A stretch of 64,000 nucleotides of DNA from Maniola hyperantus (GCF_902806685.2 NC_048549.1:9131594-9195593), one strand, 5' to 3'. Counted from the stretch's first letter, positions 1-11,409 are shown. Program-made: numbers and translations. The notes: generated from the sequence alone by a model not told the origin.

Positions 1-35
1 GGATACTGTTCTATAATTTTAACTTCGATTCCATC

Positions 36-108
36 GGCCCTGTGGCGCAACGGATAACGCGTCTGACTACGGATCAGAAGATTCCAGGTTCGAATCCTGG
101 CAGGGTCG
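36..108 (+). tRNA. tRNA-Arg (anticodon ACG)
   Basis: A complete 73-nt cloverleaf. The acceptor arms GGCCCTG and CAGGGTC pair over 7 bp (one G-T), the D region carries GTGGCGCAACGGATAAC (box A), and the T arm carries GGTTCGAATCC (box B). The anticodon stem TCTGA/TCAGA closes the loop CTACGGA, giving anticodon ACG, which reads CGN arginine codons after A34-to-I editing. There is no intron. The discriminator base is G and no CCA is encoded, as is usual in eukaryotes. T-runs at about 122-138 can terminate RNA polymerase III. An identical gene body lies at 32792-32864 with different flanks. Confidence 0.95.
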
Positions 109-151
109 CAGTAAATTTTGGTTTTTATTTTTTTTCATCAATTTTACAACT

Positions 152-335
152 ATACTAGATGATACCCGCGACAATGCCCGCCTAAGTGTAGATTTTTTAA
201 ATCTGAGGGGTTAGTTTGATTTTTCGGGATAAAAACCTGCTTCCCAGGAATGCTTTATCTGTAACTTTCATCAAGCAAAGCTAGCAGACAGACACACAGG
301 CAGATATACACACTTTCGCATTTGTAATATTAGTA
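152..335 (-). mobile_element. Helitron-like non-autonomous element (lepidopteran CTAG-end family)
   Basis: Read on the minus strand it starts with the family head (ATACTAATATTACAAATGCG, then AAAGTGTG), has the bodies seen elsewhere (cggga-taaaaa), and ends in a CTAG at 155. Copies at 1750, 9369, 10438, 10966, 12049, 19037, 20019, 31918, 49236, 59957 and 63822 share this plan. The 3' hairpin followed by CTAG fits the Helitron 3' rule and published lepidopteran Helitron-like (Lep1-type) repeats; the family name is from memory. This copy is diverged in its 3' hairpin. Confidence 0.55.
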
Positions 336-469
336 TGGACTATTGGATGTTTTCCATGTAGGTAGCGATTTTTATTCTCATTCAATTTGAACATTAATTT
401 ATTTTTTAAAACAAAACTAAAAGTTTTGTTTAAAAAATTTAATTGTAGAGGTATCTGCTTCATGTTTGT

Positions 470-543
470 GGCAGCGGCGTGGGGGCTGTGCGGGTGTGTG
501 GGGCGTTCCCACACTGTAGCCATTTCTACCTGTCGCGTACTGT
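470..543. mobile_element. MITE family M1 (CGCGACAGGT ends), right half only
   Basis: Contains the GC-rich right half (ggggctgtgcgggtgtg) and terminal CTACCTGTCGCGTACTGTA found at the ends of the complete copies at 8838, 11238, 12665 and 47720. The left half is missing, so this is a truncated copy. Confidence 0.7.
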
Positions 544-1748
544 AGAAAGTTTATGTCTATCAATGTTATCTGTACGAAGTAATAATAATATTTCTTTAAC
601 AGCTGTGGTCCCTAGTATTTTAAATAAAGTCATATTATTTATGAATTAAAACTGAAATTTTAGTAACTCCCACTACCTATCCAAGAAAAGTACCTCAGTA
701 GTAGTAGAGAAGTTATGGCGGAACAAAAAAAGCTATACAGCTTCTCTTCATTCTTTTCTTAGTGTAATACCTAGCAGTCGCCGTTCTGTTCAGTAGACAA
801 AATTTCATTTTAATGATGATTCATTTTTTATGATCGCTCTTATTTTCACGTGTTTGGTTATTTTTTATACCATAAAACATATCACGAAGAACATTATGTA
901 GCGTAAATTAAAACGACAAGGTTCCATTGGCTATCAACCTGTCGACGCCTGGCCTATTCGACAAGTCCACACTCTCACCACTTCCCTCGTAAAAATACAA
1001 TTTTTATGATGGTTTATATTAGAATAGCTAAAGAAAAATTGGTATTTTTACCGCTAAAATATTATTAAAAATATTATTAATAAAAAGTAAGTAGGTAAGT
1101 ACTTCGATCTTTTATATTGTATCAAATTGTTGATAAACACCAGCGTTTGCTTTTTTGCGTTGTATTTTAAATCGGATTTTGTTGGTGCTTTTAAGTTTTA
1201 TAGAGTCTTTGAGAACAGGGACGAACTAAAAACGGAGTTTTATTTTTCACCAGCAACCGCCCACGGCTTCAGTCCCGTAGCGATTTCAGGAATTCCTACC
1301 TTATTCCTAGTCTAGTTTATGAAGGAAACCTGGGCTTTTTAGGTCGAAAAATTTGGGCTGGGCGTTAATGAGTCAGTCAGTGAGTCAGGATTTTTCTGTT
1401 ACGCGGCTAAAGTCACAGGTATGCGAGAACTTGATATCATGTTATTATCAGTGATGACTTGACGAACAGGAATTTTAAGAACAAACATAAACAGATAGGT
1501 AGATATACGTACTCAAACTTAAAATAAAAAAAATTAAGTGTGAAATGACACCGAGCACTGCAAGTCTCAAGTGGAAACTTTAGAGGAAGGTTCTACTAAG
1601 CCCGACAGAGATTTTTAACTGACTGATGGATACTCGTGATTTGAGTTTTGACACCTATGATCTCAATGTTTTTGTTGTGCACAACAGTGCAATACCTAGT
1701 CAATTCTCCATATTATATGTGGGTTCGGACTTGCACCTTATATAGGTA
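544..1748. other. AT-rich non-coding stretch
   Basis: No coding signal: the only open frame (62 codons at 1127) has no recognisable motif. GGAACCTGGG-type repeat remnants and a gtcagtcagtgagtcagga run at 1371-1390 look like the ragged start of a Helitron-like copy. Otherwise I see nothing. Confidence 0.5.
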
Positions 1749-1749
1749 C

Positions 1750-1978
1750 ACTAGCTGACGCCCGCGACTTCGTCCGCGTGGATTTTGGTTATTAACAATC
1801 CCGTGGGAACTCTTTGGTTTTCCTGGATATAAAGTATAGACTATGTCACTCTCCAGGTCTTTGACAAATCCATGCAAAAAATCACGTTACTCCGTTGCGA
1901 CGTGATTGAATGACAAACCAACAAACCAATAAACCAACAAACAAACACACTTTCGCATTTATAATAAGGGTACTGATA
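1750..1978 (-). mobile_element. Helitron-like element, near full length
   Basis: On the plus strand it opens with CTAGCTGACGCCCGCGACTT, continues CGTCCGCG, then the conserved blocks TCCCGTGGGAACTC, TTTTCCTGGATA, AGTATAGACTATGTCACTCT, ATGCAAAAAATCACGT, and ends CACTTTCGCATTTATAATA. GCGACTTCGTCCGCG can form the 3' hairpin beside the terminal CTAG. The internal CAAACCAACAAACCAATAAA run is typical of the family. Confidence 0.75.
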
Positions 1979-4524
1979 TATAGTAGGAGCAGCTGTGCTT
2001 TTTTGGTGGCTAATTTAGCTTTATCTTCCAAATTCATTCTATGTACCTAGACCTACCTACTTTGGAATGCATGATTGCATGTAATTAGAAGTCATTCACA
2101 CACATTTGCTAATGCCTGCAAATTGTCTTCCTCGGTTTCGTCGCCGGCACCGTGGCGCCGGATAGACGACACCTTCGTTTGTTTCTAACTACAACACAAT
2201 GACCGAGAGTTGCGTACGTACTCAGGATTACGTGACTGCAAGCCTTAGTGATTTCTGTAAATGCAAGTTTGTTGTAAAACGAATAACAATCTTTGTCAGA
2301 CAAAACTGATCTTTCTTACCTTTATTAATCTTTATGTATTCAAATATTGAGAACCTGCTTATAATAAATATTATTTATCATATTTAGGTAGGTAGGCACC
2401 TAGGTACCTATAGGTAACATAACAAGCCACAGAACTCAATGTAAAATAAAATAGTCGTTCAGAATCATGTCGTGTACACCGGAAAAGTCATGTCTAAAAA
2501 TATGAGATTTTTTAGTGGGACCGGCTCGAGTCTCGTTCGGCTTGTGTTTGCGGTTCACACGGACGTTCTCCTTCATACTTCACACCTCGGCGACCGTTCA
2601 AATCTGTTACGTAATCTAAAGTAACGTGTTTTACATAGTTAACTAATAATTAAATATTAAAGCGATGATCTTGAACTAAACATTCTTTAAAAAATTGATA
2701 AACTAAAGGTTTTAATTTCACAAAGCCTGGAAAGGCCGCTGGTGGCCTGAGTTGAGAGTGTAAGATTTCATGAGCATGAAAAAACCGGCGAAGTGCGAGA
2801 CAGACTCGCGCACCGAGGGTTCCGTATTACAGTCGTATTTTTTATATAGATACAACGGGAGCTACATTAGAAGAAGGCTTTTTCTACTGAAGTTTTTTCA
2901 AACCCAATACAAATGTTTTATCAAATGTTATAGGTACTGCTAAGTACAATAATATAGGAACAACTTTGCATTATGCATTATCTTCTAATGTAGTCATATC
3001 GATCGTCATCCACAGTGGCCGGTTGTATGAACTAATCGACGCGACTGGTGTCTGATTGTCTCATCAGCCCTAATGCATGCACATGGCATTGCATCAGTTT
3101 TTCCGCCCTTTCAATAGTACAAATATTAAACCAGTATAATTTGACCTGTTTGCTGACTACATTGTGCATCTGCTACGAACGGTCTTGTAATAGTGGTTAT
3201 TTATACGAAGCGCGTTGTGTAACGCCATATGGAGTATTAGCGGGACACTTGGGACGTACTGCTGTAAGGATTGGTCCGATTGGGAACAACTGTCAGCTTT
3301 TGCGAACAAACATTGTTTTAGGACTCTTCACTTCTCAATGTGCTATACCTACTTGGTAGCGAAATTTTTGTGTTCTTGGAAAGCACGCAACATAGTACTC
3401 GTACTTATGTAATTTATCATAGTTTATTTTTTACAAAAAAATAATCTTACCAGTTTCAGCAATGAATATATGTATTTATCTACAATCCTATTTAACGAAT
3501 GTAGTTATTTACTTTAAGTTGGTAACTAATACTTGAAGGTTTTGATATTATATTAATGTTGTTTCTGATTCGTGGTCCTAAAAACATTCAGTTATTTTAA
3601 TGGAAAATAGAACTAAGAATACTTTATACTTTTCAAATACAAGTCCGGCTTATCATCATTATCATCTGCAATCCACAAATCCAGGTCATTAGCTTCTGTT
3701 CCTCCTTCTTAGATAGTTACATCTAGTTCTTCTCCGCTGCCTTTTCGATATTGTTTCACTATCGACAGGTGCTCAACCGATAGTATCTGTACTACTTATT
3801 ACGTATTCCGAGCTTCTGCATCCAGTGCGTGATTGCCATTCATATCTGCAACTCTTGCCTCGAGCGTATGTAAGAATGCCTGAAACATGTACACTAACGA
3901 ATGAAGTAAAGCACCTGAACAATTTTTTTTTGTATCAGCTGAACCGATACGGATTAACGGAATTTTCCAGGGTGACAGTTTGAGCCCTTTGTTTGGCACT
4001 TAATCCTCTCAGTATATTACTGAAGGATTCAGGGCTAGGCTATCGTCTTCGCAGGGGGGGTGAGGTCATATCTCACTTGCTTTGTTGGATGATCTCAAAC
4101 TGTATGCATCTAAACGAACAGAACACATATTGCCGCTAACGTTCACAAAGAAAGCCATAAAATAACCCATCTATCTTAACAACGAAAATGTCCCTTCGAA
4201 TTTGTGCCTCCATACATTCATATCAGCGACTTAATCAAAACGTGCACTTGTCTCGCCCTCGGGGGACGGGCGGATAGGATGGGGCCGAATATATTCATTT
4301 CGCCCGCAATGTTTGTACATTAGAGGTCTCGCCTCGCTACGCATCGTACCCTAGTCCCCGGCTTGACTCTATAGAGTTACTTTTAACGAGGGATGAAGGT
4401 GCGTACCATTAAAACTCGTTGGGTGAAAAACTTTAAAGTGAGCTGTGGTAGGGGTATTTATCTTTTAACGAAAACGTCTTGCCTCATGATGGATGTTTTT
4501 TTAACAACGCATTCTTTCTCTTGC
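1979..4524. other. Long stretch without a recognisable gene
   Basis: AT-rich with two GC-richer patches (2100-2200 and 4240-4380). A 103-codon frame at 3048-3359 (plus) has no family resemblance and overlaps a second frame of similar quality, so I do not call it. A GTAGGTACCTA cluster sits at 2387-2413. One repeat fragment at 2778-2845 is listed separately. Confidence 0.5.
2778..2845 (-). repeat. Fragment of repeat family B (ACCGGCCAAGTGCGAGTC end)
   Basis: Shows aaaaaaccggcgaagtgcga and ctcgcgcaccgagggttccg followed by tattacagtcgtattttt. These are the terminal blocks of the family seen in longer form at 5309, 45611, 47138, 56822 and 57793. Only the last 70 bp remain. Confidence 0.7.
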
Positions 4525-4685
4525 TCGACTACGGTAAATATGACTGCTACAGTGTCACGATCGCAATCACCTTTGATTGGTTGGCGCTCGCTCACTATTG
4601 GCTACAATGTATTGTTGCAACAAGAATACCACAAATTCTGACAATTGAGGTTGTATTAATAAAGATTGATGCAGTTTTCCCGTAA
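4525..4685 (+). repeat. Repeat family C copy 1
   Basis: Contains ACAGTGTCACGATCGCAATC, then ACCTTTGATTGGTTGGCGCT, then CGCTCACTATTGGCTACAAT and GTTGCAACAAGAATACC. The same blocks occur at 15285-15440 (minus) and 25055-25230 (plus). No open frame is conserved among the three, so this is a dispersed repeat, not a gene. Class unknown. Confidence 0.6.
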
Positions 4686-5308
4686 TTGACCAGCTGACTT
4701 CTTACTCGCTTTCTGATTTCAGTACAAGACCGTGGGTTTTTATTAGAAAATTGTTGAATTTGATTTCGTTTATACTCGAACTACAATGAATCTGCAGACA
4801 AGTTAAACGATCAGAATTCGGAACTGCATGGGCTTTTTAAATAAAAACTACAGCTTTCAGAATTTTGACATACCTACGAGTAGGTACATCACTTCTTGGG
4901 TGATGAATTTTGAAAGCAGTGGGTGCCATCCACCGCAAGTTTAGCGAAGATAACATTGGTAAGGCCGCCGAGACGGAGGGCGAACCCGAAGCGAAGTAAT
5001 GAAACCTTTAAATCCCTGGCGCGGAGTCGTAATCCCATGACGAAAACTTATTTTGCGCAGGGGTGCCAGTTGGCCGGAGCTAATGTGGTTTAGTGTTTCA
5101 TTCCGCACAAATTGTGTTTTTATTCGCGCTTGCGTTGTTTTTTCATCTAATCCCATTATGGAAGTATTTAAAGTAGTTAATTGGTCGCGAGATAGGAAAC
5201 ATGTTTGTTTAATGTAGGTACGGAGTACGGACTAGCTGGCCTTCGTGTGTGATAAGTAATTCATGTTAAATTATCTCGTGTCTGTGTCTGTTTTCCGCTC
5301 TAGTTTAA

Positions 5309-5647
5309 ATAAACCGGTCAAGTGCGAGTCAGGCTCGCGCAACGAGGGTTCATATAATATCCCACTCGATATAGTTATCTTACTTCGAAAATTGAAAATA
5401 CTAATTATTAGTTCATGACCACAATTTAATTTTTTTGTGTGATGTAACCGTTAGTTCACCAAGTCAACCGTTAACCGTAGGTTTTCAGATTTTTACCCGA
5501 ATTTCTGCTATAAGACCTACCTACCTGCCAAATTTCATGGTTCTAGGTCAACGGGAAGTACCCTGCAGGTTTCTTGACAGACAGACAGACAACAAAGTGA
5601 TCCTATAAGGGATCCTTTTTTCCTTTTGAGGTACGGAACCCTAAAAA
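5309..5647 (-). repeat. Repeat family B, near full length
   Basis: Plus-strand order: aaaccggtcaagtgcgagtc, aggctcgcgcaacgagggtt, a diverged centre with cagatttttacccgaatttc, then catggttctaggtcaacggg, gacagacagacagacaac, ggatcc..ccttttgaggtac and ggaaccctaaaaac. Two hairpins (GCGCGAGTC/GACTCGCAC and GGGTTCCGT/ACGGAACCC) lie near the ends. Transposition class not clear to me. Confidence 0.7.
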
Positions 5648-6776
5648 CAGAACCCGTAACTTGCTATGTTTGCAGGTGTTCCTATCAGATTCTTGTAAAT
5701 CTGGTTTGTGTCTAACTCCTACCTACCTGTCACTTTTTCTAGAGATCTCTTGTTTCGTAATTTTTTGCATTAGCAGTTTTGATTATGAATTAATTCGTTC
5801 CTACTCCTCATCCTCATCGTCGATTTTCTGACTGACCAATACCTAAATGGCTATTACTGCAACTTGACGATATCATTTTGTTTTATACTAGCTTGGTGTA
5901 TTTTTGATACACGTCTCTATCAATTGCAATATAAGCGACATCAGTATTTTTCACAGCAGTTAATTCATTTTCCTAATTTAAAACAAATATATTTGGCATC
6001 TTGTTTTTGTTTGTTTAAATCTATACCTACCATAAGACGTCCACACAACATGGAAATCTAACCATCTTTTTGCCAATAATTGAGTAAAAATCTGAACATA
6101 TTTTAGAAGATAAGTAGGATTTGTAAGTTAAAAGAGTTTGTATTTTCTAATGGCATTAAAACGTTCGAGGCATAGCACAACCCTGGCATGAATAGTATGG
6201 TATAAAGCTGTACTATATAAGTGTACAGGTAAGTATATCAGCTATGTATTATGTCGCAACCCTGGTAAAATGCAATGCCGTGGGCGTCGCACGTGCACGC
6301 GGCTTAATGAGAGCCTGGCCGGCCATCTTCCGACCGATCAATGAGTGGGAAGCTCGTTAGTTTTGTTGTTCTGAGTTATGTTCGTGTAATGCCTTCGTGC
6401 AGCTATTTTAATATCAAGGTAGATTGAGAGAGACATTTAGCTTGTAATTTTGCTGCGCCGCGTTGTTAGTTTCCACTCTGTCTACAATGTTATCTTTTGT
6501 ACCTAGGTAGGTAATAAATAAACCACTACCGCCCGTATGCGAAATAATTTTACACCTATCTATTGTACCGAGATTCAATTAAATACCTACTAATATGAAG
6601 ATGAATTAGTATCTCTTTAGACTGCCTTAATGCTTGTAGATAGCGTTATCTGCATTCATTTCATATAGCTTTTATAAGTGTTACTTTTAAATTGAAGGAA
6701 GAAATATAAAGCATAAATAAAAAATAATTAAACAAAATGCATAAATAATACATTTTCAAAAAAAGGGAAAAGTATT
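5648..6776. other. AT-rich non-coding stretch
   Basis: No gene. A GC-richer patch at 6275-6360 contains gcacgtgcacgcgg and ggccggccatcttccgacc; it may be a conserved regulatory piece but nothing in it can be named. Confidence 0.45.
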
Positions 6777-6858
6777 CGCAGTCGGTAGGATTCGAACCTA
6801 CGCTCCCAGAGGGAATCTGATTTCTAGTCAGACGCCTTAACCGCTCGGCCACGACTGC
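6777..6858 (-). tRNA. tRNA-Ser (anticodon AGA)
   Basis: An 82-nt type II tRNA on the minus strand. The acceptor arms GCAGTCG and CGACTGC pair perfectly over 7 bp; the D region is TGGCCGAGCGGTTAAGGC; the anticodon stem TCTGA/TCAGA closes loop CTAGAAA, giving anticodon AGA (Ser, UCN). The long variable arm (CCCTCTGGGAGC region) is diagnostic of serine tRNA. Box B is GGTTCGAATCC. The discriminator is G. A TTTT run lies about 6 nt downstream on the minus strand (6768-6771), suitable for polymerase III termination. No intron. Confidence 0.95.
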
Positions 6859-7868
6859 TACGAAAACTTTTACGAAATTGTACAAGATTTATTATGAGTT
6901 ACAAATGATCCCCAATACAGTTTATACATACAAAGGAAATAAAAAGAAAATAGTTCCTAACTAGAAATTATATCCTTCCTTCTATTTGTAGGCACAGTAA
7001 AACAAGTTAAATGGAGCGGGAAATCTCCGGTTCGCAGAGACGCTTTATGATTATGATGTAGGTACGCAATGCGCATGCGCACGTGTTTAACAGCCAAATT
7101 AATTGCTTGCTGGCTGTTGTGAGCACTCCCACTTGTCTATTTCCGTTGAAATCTACATCCTCTGTAATGAGAAACTTGAATAATTATTCTGTTTTATTAG
7201 AAAATGGAAATAGTAGGCAGGTAAGTGACTAGGATATAATATTTTAACTCAGGGCCGTCTTCATGATCCATGAAGGCCCCCCTGGACTCGCAGTGTTTGA
7301 CGTCCTTTCAGAAATGCCAAATATTTTTTTGCAAGCATTAAAAACAAGAGCGCGAGCGAAACCAGCGTGAAATTTTTTGCTTAATTTCCTACTCTTAGTG
7401 TGAGATTTTTTATACCCTACATAAGTTTTATGGGAAAGGTAAGTAAGTACTAATTTTCTAGATTCGAAAACGAACAGAAAATAGTCATTCTACAATGGAA
7501 CACTAGCTGACACTAGCTCGTGTGAAGCGAGCGTGAAAATTTTAGTGTAGTTTTCATAGCCTAAATTGATAACTGAATCATTATGAAAGTGAACAGGAAA
7601 TCAAAATTTAGTTACTGAATAATATCGCGAACGAAGCGAGGTTTTGAATGTACTTGTTAGATTTGAAAACGAAGATAATAGGTAAGCACCACAGGTACCG
7701 AACGATTCAATACCTACCCACTGCAAGAAAATTTTTCTTTCATTCTACAGAGAAACAACCAATCCTATAATATTGTTAACTTTTTCACTATTTAATTTAA
7801 TATTGGGGCCTCTAACACCGAACTGACAATTATTAATGAATATATTATTTGGGATATCGTTAAAGTTC
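6859..7868. other. Non-coding stretch with repeat relics
   Basis: No gene. Sequence around 7500-7640 (cactagctcgtgtgaagcga; gcgaacgaagcgaggttttg) looks like diverged Helitron-like ends. A CG-rich bit ngcgcatgcgcacgtg occurs at 7068-7084. Confidence 0.4.
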
Positions 7869-8035
7869 GAGCCTCAATAGCTCAACCGGTATAGGAGTGG
7901 ACTGAAAACCGAAAGGTCGACGGTTCAAACCACGCCCGTTGCACTATTGTCGTACCTACTCCTAGCACAAGCCTGATGCTTAATTGGAGAGGAAAGGGGA
8001 ATATTAGTCATTTAACATTTCTTTAAAAAAAAAAA
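7869..8035 (+). mobile_element. tRNA-Phe-derived SINE (family S2)
   Basis: The head (GAGCCTCAATAGCTCAACCG, then GTATAGGAGTGGACTGAAAA and CCGAAAGGTCGACGGTTCAA) is tRNA-like, with box A and box B and an anticodon-loop equivalent CTGAAAA (GAA, Phe). A body (cttaattggagaggaaaggg; gaatattagtcatttaacat) and a terminal A-run at about 8022-8035 follow. Other copies lie at 46093 and, as a dimer, at 52217-52579, all on the minus strand. Confidence 0.8.
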
Positions 8036-8141
8036 GCTAATCCTTCTTCTCAAAAGCTAACCCCCCTTAGACTAAAAACCCTGGACGGATCGCACCCTCG
8101 ATCGTACACACACTGGAATTAATAGTCATAATAGGGGCTTC

Positions 8142-8251
8142 TTTAGGGGACCGTTCAGACGACATGTGTCATAAATGTCATGTGTGTCATATTCAACCTT
8201 TAGCATAAAGTGTTGAATATGACACACATGTCGTCTGAATGGTCCCCTAAA
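8142..8251. mobile_element. Palindromic MITE, about 110 bp
   Basis: Starts TTTAGGGGACCGTTCAGACG and ends CGTCTGAATGGTCCCCTAAA, so the two ends are inverted repeats with one mismatch. The arms extend through ACATGTG and GTCATATTCAAC, broken by a short internal duplication (tcataaatgtcatg) in the left arm. No coding capacity; one copy seen. Confidence 0.7.
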
Positions 8252-8837
8252 CACCTTGACTATGAATACCAGTGTTAGTCCGCCTCTGGTTAAGGTTGGA
8301 TGAAAATTACATTTAATTAAGCAATTGGGGGGGCCTGCATTTAACCGGGGCCTCTGGGCTCGTCATCACCGCCCACGTGCTCTAGGGTAAATATGGAACC
8401 TCTCGTGTGTAATTCAAGTAAAAACTTCAAGCATAGACTTTTTCACAAGTTTTTGTTATCATAGCACTAGGTACCATATAGTTGGTAGAAAGAGCTAAGC
8501 AAGAGGGCTTAACCGAAAGCCTTGCTATCTTCCCTTACGTACAGGAAAGCCTATTCCAGTCTGCGATTTCTCAGTCCCCGTGCCGAACATTCCATTCCAC
8601 AGGAGAAATCACTGGCAAAAACTGTAATAAATACAGCTATTTCGTAATTTCTCGGTATTTAGCCGTTTATGTAAGCTTGTCATGTGCAACGCTGCACCGG
8701 GTGGCGAGGCTAAAAATAGAGTTCTATATACGCCATAGATAACGCAGTAGGTATTTGGTACACAATGCACGAGGTGACTGGGGCATCACTTCCGCTGCAT
8801 GCCTGTCGAGGACGCACTACAGATATGCATTACTTAG
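8252..8837. other. Non-coding stretch
   Basis: An 86-codon plus-strand frame (8482-8742) shows no motif and no homologue that I know. No promoter or splice signals could be tied to it. Confidence 0.4.
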
Positions 8838-8999
8838 TCCGTAATAGGTTGAGATGGCAATCGCGGTATGAGGCGGGGGGACGTACGCCCCGCACAACCG
8901 CGCGTCATCTGCTCCCACCCGCTCGGGGTTAGCGTGGGGGCTGTGCGAATGTGCGGGGCGTTCTGTCCCCGATTGCCATCTCGACCTGTCGCATACTAT
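8838..8999. mobile_element. MITE family M1, complete
   Basis: Left end AGGTTGAGATGGCAATCGCG and right end CCCCGATTGCCATCTCGACC, then TGTCGCATACTATA, are inverted repeats. The centre is a GC-rich palindrome (gcggggggacgtacgccccg ... cgggtt). Same plan as the copies at 11238, 12665, 47720 and 54731. Confidence 0.75.
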
Positions 9000-9031
9000 A
9001 CCTATTTGAATGAAAAACATGCAATGCATAA

Positions 9032-9238
9032 GCCGAGATAGCCTACTGGTTAACAGGTCCGCCACATACATCACGCCGGGCACATCTCTAACTTTTCAGA
9101 GTTATGTACGTTTTTAAGCAATTAATATCATCACGATCAACCCATTGCCGGCTCACTACAGAGCACGGGTCTCCTCTCAGAATGAGAAGGGGTTTGGCCA
9201 TAGTCTACCACGCGGGCCAAGTGCGGATTGGCAGAGAA
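9032..9238. mobile_element. Rearranged SINE family S1 pieces, inverted
   Basis: 9032-9124 is the tRNA-like head in plus orientation (gagatagcctactggttaac ... cttttcagagttatgtacgt). It is followed at once by 9128-9238, the tail in minus orientation (gatcaacccattgccggctc ... ccaagtgcggattggcagag). A normal copy (19203-19525) has head and tail in the same orientation, so this locus has been inverted or is two insertions. Confidence 0.6.
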
Positions 9239-9368
9239 ATTACAATATGGTTGTAGGTATTTGGATCGATGATTTGAGCTGAAAATAATAACACTCACTC
9301 CTAACGGAGTACGGATAACTCCGCGAGCTTTATACAATGTTAGTTGATTCTATATCCATACTAATCCA

Positions 9369-9589
9369 TACTAATATTATAAATGTGAAAGTGTGTCTGT
9401 CTGCTTGTCTGTCTGTCTGCTAGCTTTTCATGGCCCAACAGTTTAATAAATTTTGATGAAATTTGGTACAGATTACTTACATCCCGGGAAAGGACATTTA
9501 GGCTACTTTTTATCCTGGAAAATCAAAGAGTTCCCACGGGATTTTTAAAAACCTAAATCCATGCGGACGAAGTCGCGAGCATCTTCTAG
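9369..9589 (+). mobile_element. Helitron-like element, full length
   Basis: Begins ACTAATATTATAAATGTGAA, includes aaattttgatgaaatttggt and ggctactttttatcctgg, then ttcccacgggatttttaaaa, and ends in the hairpin ATGCGGACGAAGTCGCGAGC followed by ATCTTCTAG. Confidence 0.75.
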
Positions 9590-9648
9590 TGTATAATTAA
9601 AACACAAACTGTAGGTGTGTTTCCGACCAGGCGAGGTCTATATAGAAC

Positions 9649-9794
9649 CAGTGGCGTGCAGGTCATAAAGGCATAAATGCAGTGCTTACCCCAGTTGTAA
9701 TGGCTCAATGCATATTTTTCATTATGACCTGCCAGTAAACAGGTTTTCACCTAACTAATGCCTACCCTGGCTTCAAACCCTGTGCACGCCACTG
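9649..9794. mobile_element. hAT-like MITE family M2
   Basis: Ends CAGTGGCGTGCA and TGCACGCCACTG are perfect 12-bp terminal inverted repeats bounding 146 bp. A second copy (12712-12854) has an 8-bp target duplication, as expected of the hAT superfamily. The flanks here (tatagaac and ctcgttat) do not match, so the duplication has decayed or the copy was rearranged. Confidence 0.7.
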
Positions 9795-10437
9795 CTCGTT
9801 ATGTTAGAAACGTAACTGGAGCTTGGTGCTCGACAGATGGTAATGCTGTGACTGTCTTCATGTGAACGAAGTGAGTAAGGCTCTCGGAGTTCCAGTGATC
9901 AGCAGGATTTTCGACTGCGTTCTAAATTTGATTAGGTACTGTTCCAAGTGGCAGCTGCGAGGTTTTTCCAAATGGCATCGGCGAGATGATAGTAAAGGTT
10001 GCACGCCTCTACAAGAGCACAGACAGCTGGGTTGCAGGCTACTGGAACCAAAACAGACTTGATCCGTTGGAATGAGTTCACAGACATAACTTCACCGGAA
10101 AACGATTTCGTAGGATCTCTTACTCATGTAGCTACTTATATATTTCATATTAAGTAGGTATATAGTTCGGACCTAACCAAAATTAAAATCGTATAGGTAC
10201 GTTTGGTAGAAGACAAAGATCACATGAAAATTTTCTAGTGACTATAATATTAGCTGTTCTATTAAATCTAGTCAGTATTACAAAACGTGGTGCTGAAAGT
10301 GGCTGAAACCCAACACAACATTGTAATGCTCGCCAAATAACTGTAAAGTGTAAACATGAACAATTCATTACACGTTCGATGCAGTTGCTATTACGGCCCT
10401 CTGTTTTCATAACACTTGCAAGTTTATGTAACTACTA
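9795..10437. other. Non-coding stretch
   Basis: Open frames at 9862 (66 codons) and 10183 (75 codons, minus) show no recognisable motif. Nothing else seen. Confidence 0.4.
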
Positions 10438-10660
10438 CTAGTTGATGCCCGCGACTTCGTACGCGTGGATTTAGACTTTCAAAAATCCCATGGGAACTCT
10501 CTGATTTTCCGCGATGAAAAGTAGCCTATGTCACTCTCCAGGTCTTCTACTATATCCATGCAAAAAATCAGGTCGATCCATTGCTCCGTTGCGGGTGATT
10601 GAAGGACAAACCAACAAACCAATAAACCAACAAACGAACACACTTTCGCATTTATAATAA
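10438..10660 (-). mobile_element. Helitron-like element, full length
   Basis: Plus strand opens CTAGTTGATGCCCGCGACTT, CGTACGCGTGGATT, then AATCCCATGGGAACTC, AGTAGCCTATGTCACTCTCC, and closes CACTTTCGCATTTATAATAA. High similarity to the copy at 1750. Confidence 0.75.
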
Positions 10661-10965
10661 TTGGGTAGTGATATGGGTAGTGGTTTGAATCCAGATAAGA
10701 GAGCTTTTAATAGGAATTAATTTTTCTATACGATTTTTATATAGTTTTAGAAAGGGATGTAGCGAAGAGGTTATCATTGACTTATCTCACAGTTTTATAA
10801 CCATATTTTTAATTGCCAAACTGGAAATTGGCCGGAAACGGCCACCGCACCGCACCGGACCGGAAAAGGCTGACAGATTCTATCAGCAAGCAGAGTGTAA
10901 GAATATTTTTTTAAGTCAAAATGCACAACTTTAATCACTTTTATGATTATTTTCTTATTATATTA

Positions 10966-11178
10966 CTAGATAATGCCCGCGACTTCATCCGCGTGGATTT
11001 ATACATTTTTCAAAATACCGCGGGAACTCTATGATTTTCCGGGATAGAAAGTAGCCTATGTGTTAATCCAGGGTATAATCTAGGTCTCCATTCCAAATTT
11101 CATCCAAATCCGTTCAGCCGTTTTTGCGTGATTGAGTAACAAACATCCAAACATGCACACTTTCACATTTATAATATT
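10966..11178 (-). mobile_element. Helitron-like element, full length
   Basis: Opens CTAGATAATGCCCGCGACTT on the plus strand, closes CACTTTCACATTTATAATAT. The centre differs from the 10438 copy (gggtataatctaggtctcca; ccgttcagccgtttttgcgt), marking a different subfamily only 300 bp away. Confidence 0.75.
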
Positions 11179-11237
11179 TACTATTATACTACAGTGTATC
11201 TTACATATACAACTACTCGGTGATCTCATACTATCCA

Positions 11238-11409
11238 TAGTCCGCGACAAGTCGAGATGGCAATCGGGGTATGAGGCGGGGGGGAAGCCCCGCACACTCA
11301 CACGTCACCCGCACAACCCCGCATCGGGTTAGCGCGGGATTGTACGGACACGTGCGGGTGTGCGGCGCGTTCCCTTTCCGATTGCTATCTCAACCTGTCG
11401 CGTACTATA
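11238..11409. mobile_element. MITE family M1, complete
   Basis: Left end TAGTCCGCGACAAGTCGAGA and right end ATCTCAACCTGTCGCGTACT, then ATA, with TGGCAATCGGGGTATGAGGC next to the left end and a GC-rich palindromic centre. TATA or TA flanks are present on both sides, consistent with a TA-rich target. Confidence 0.75.

Noticed and set aside
3048..3359. 103-codon plus-strand protein
   Set aside because: No recognisable domain, overlapping alternative frame of similar length, AT-rich composition like the background.
7869..7945. Functional tRNA-Phe gene
   Set aside because: The tRNA-like head has weak arm pairing and is followed by the SINE body and A-run shared with three other copies.
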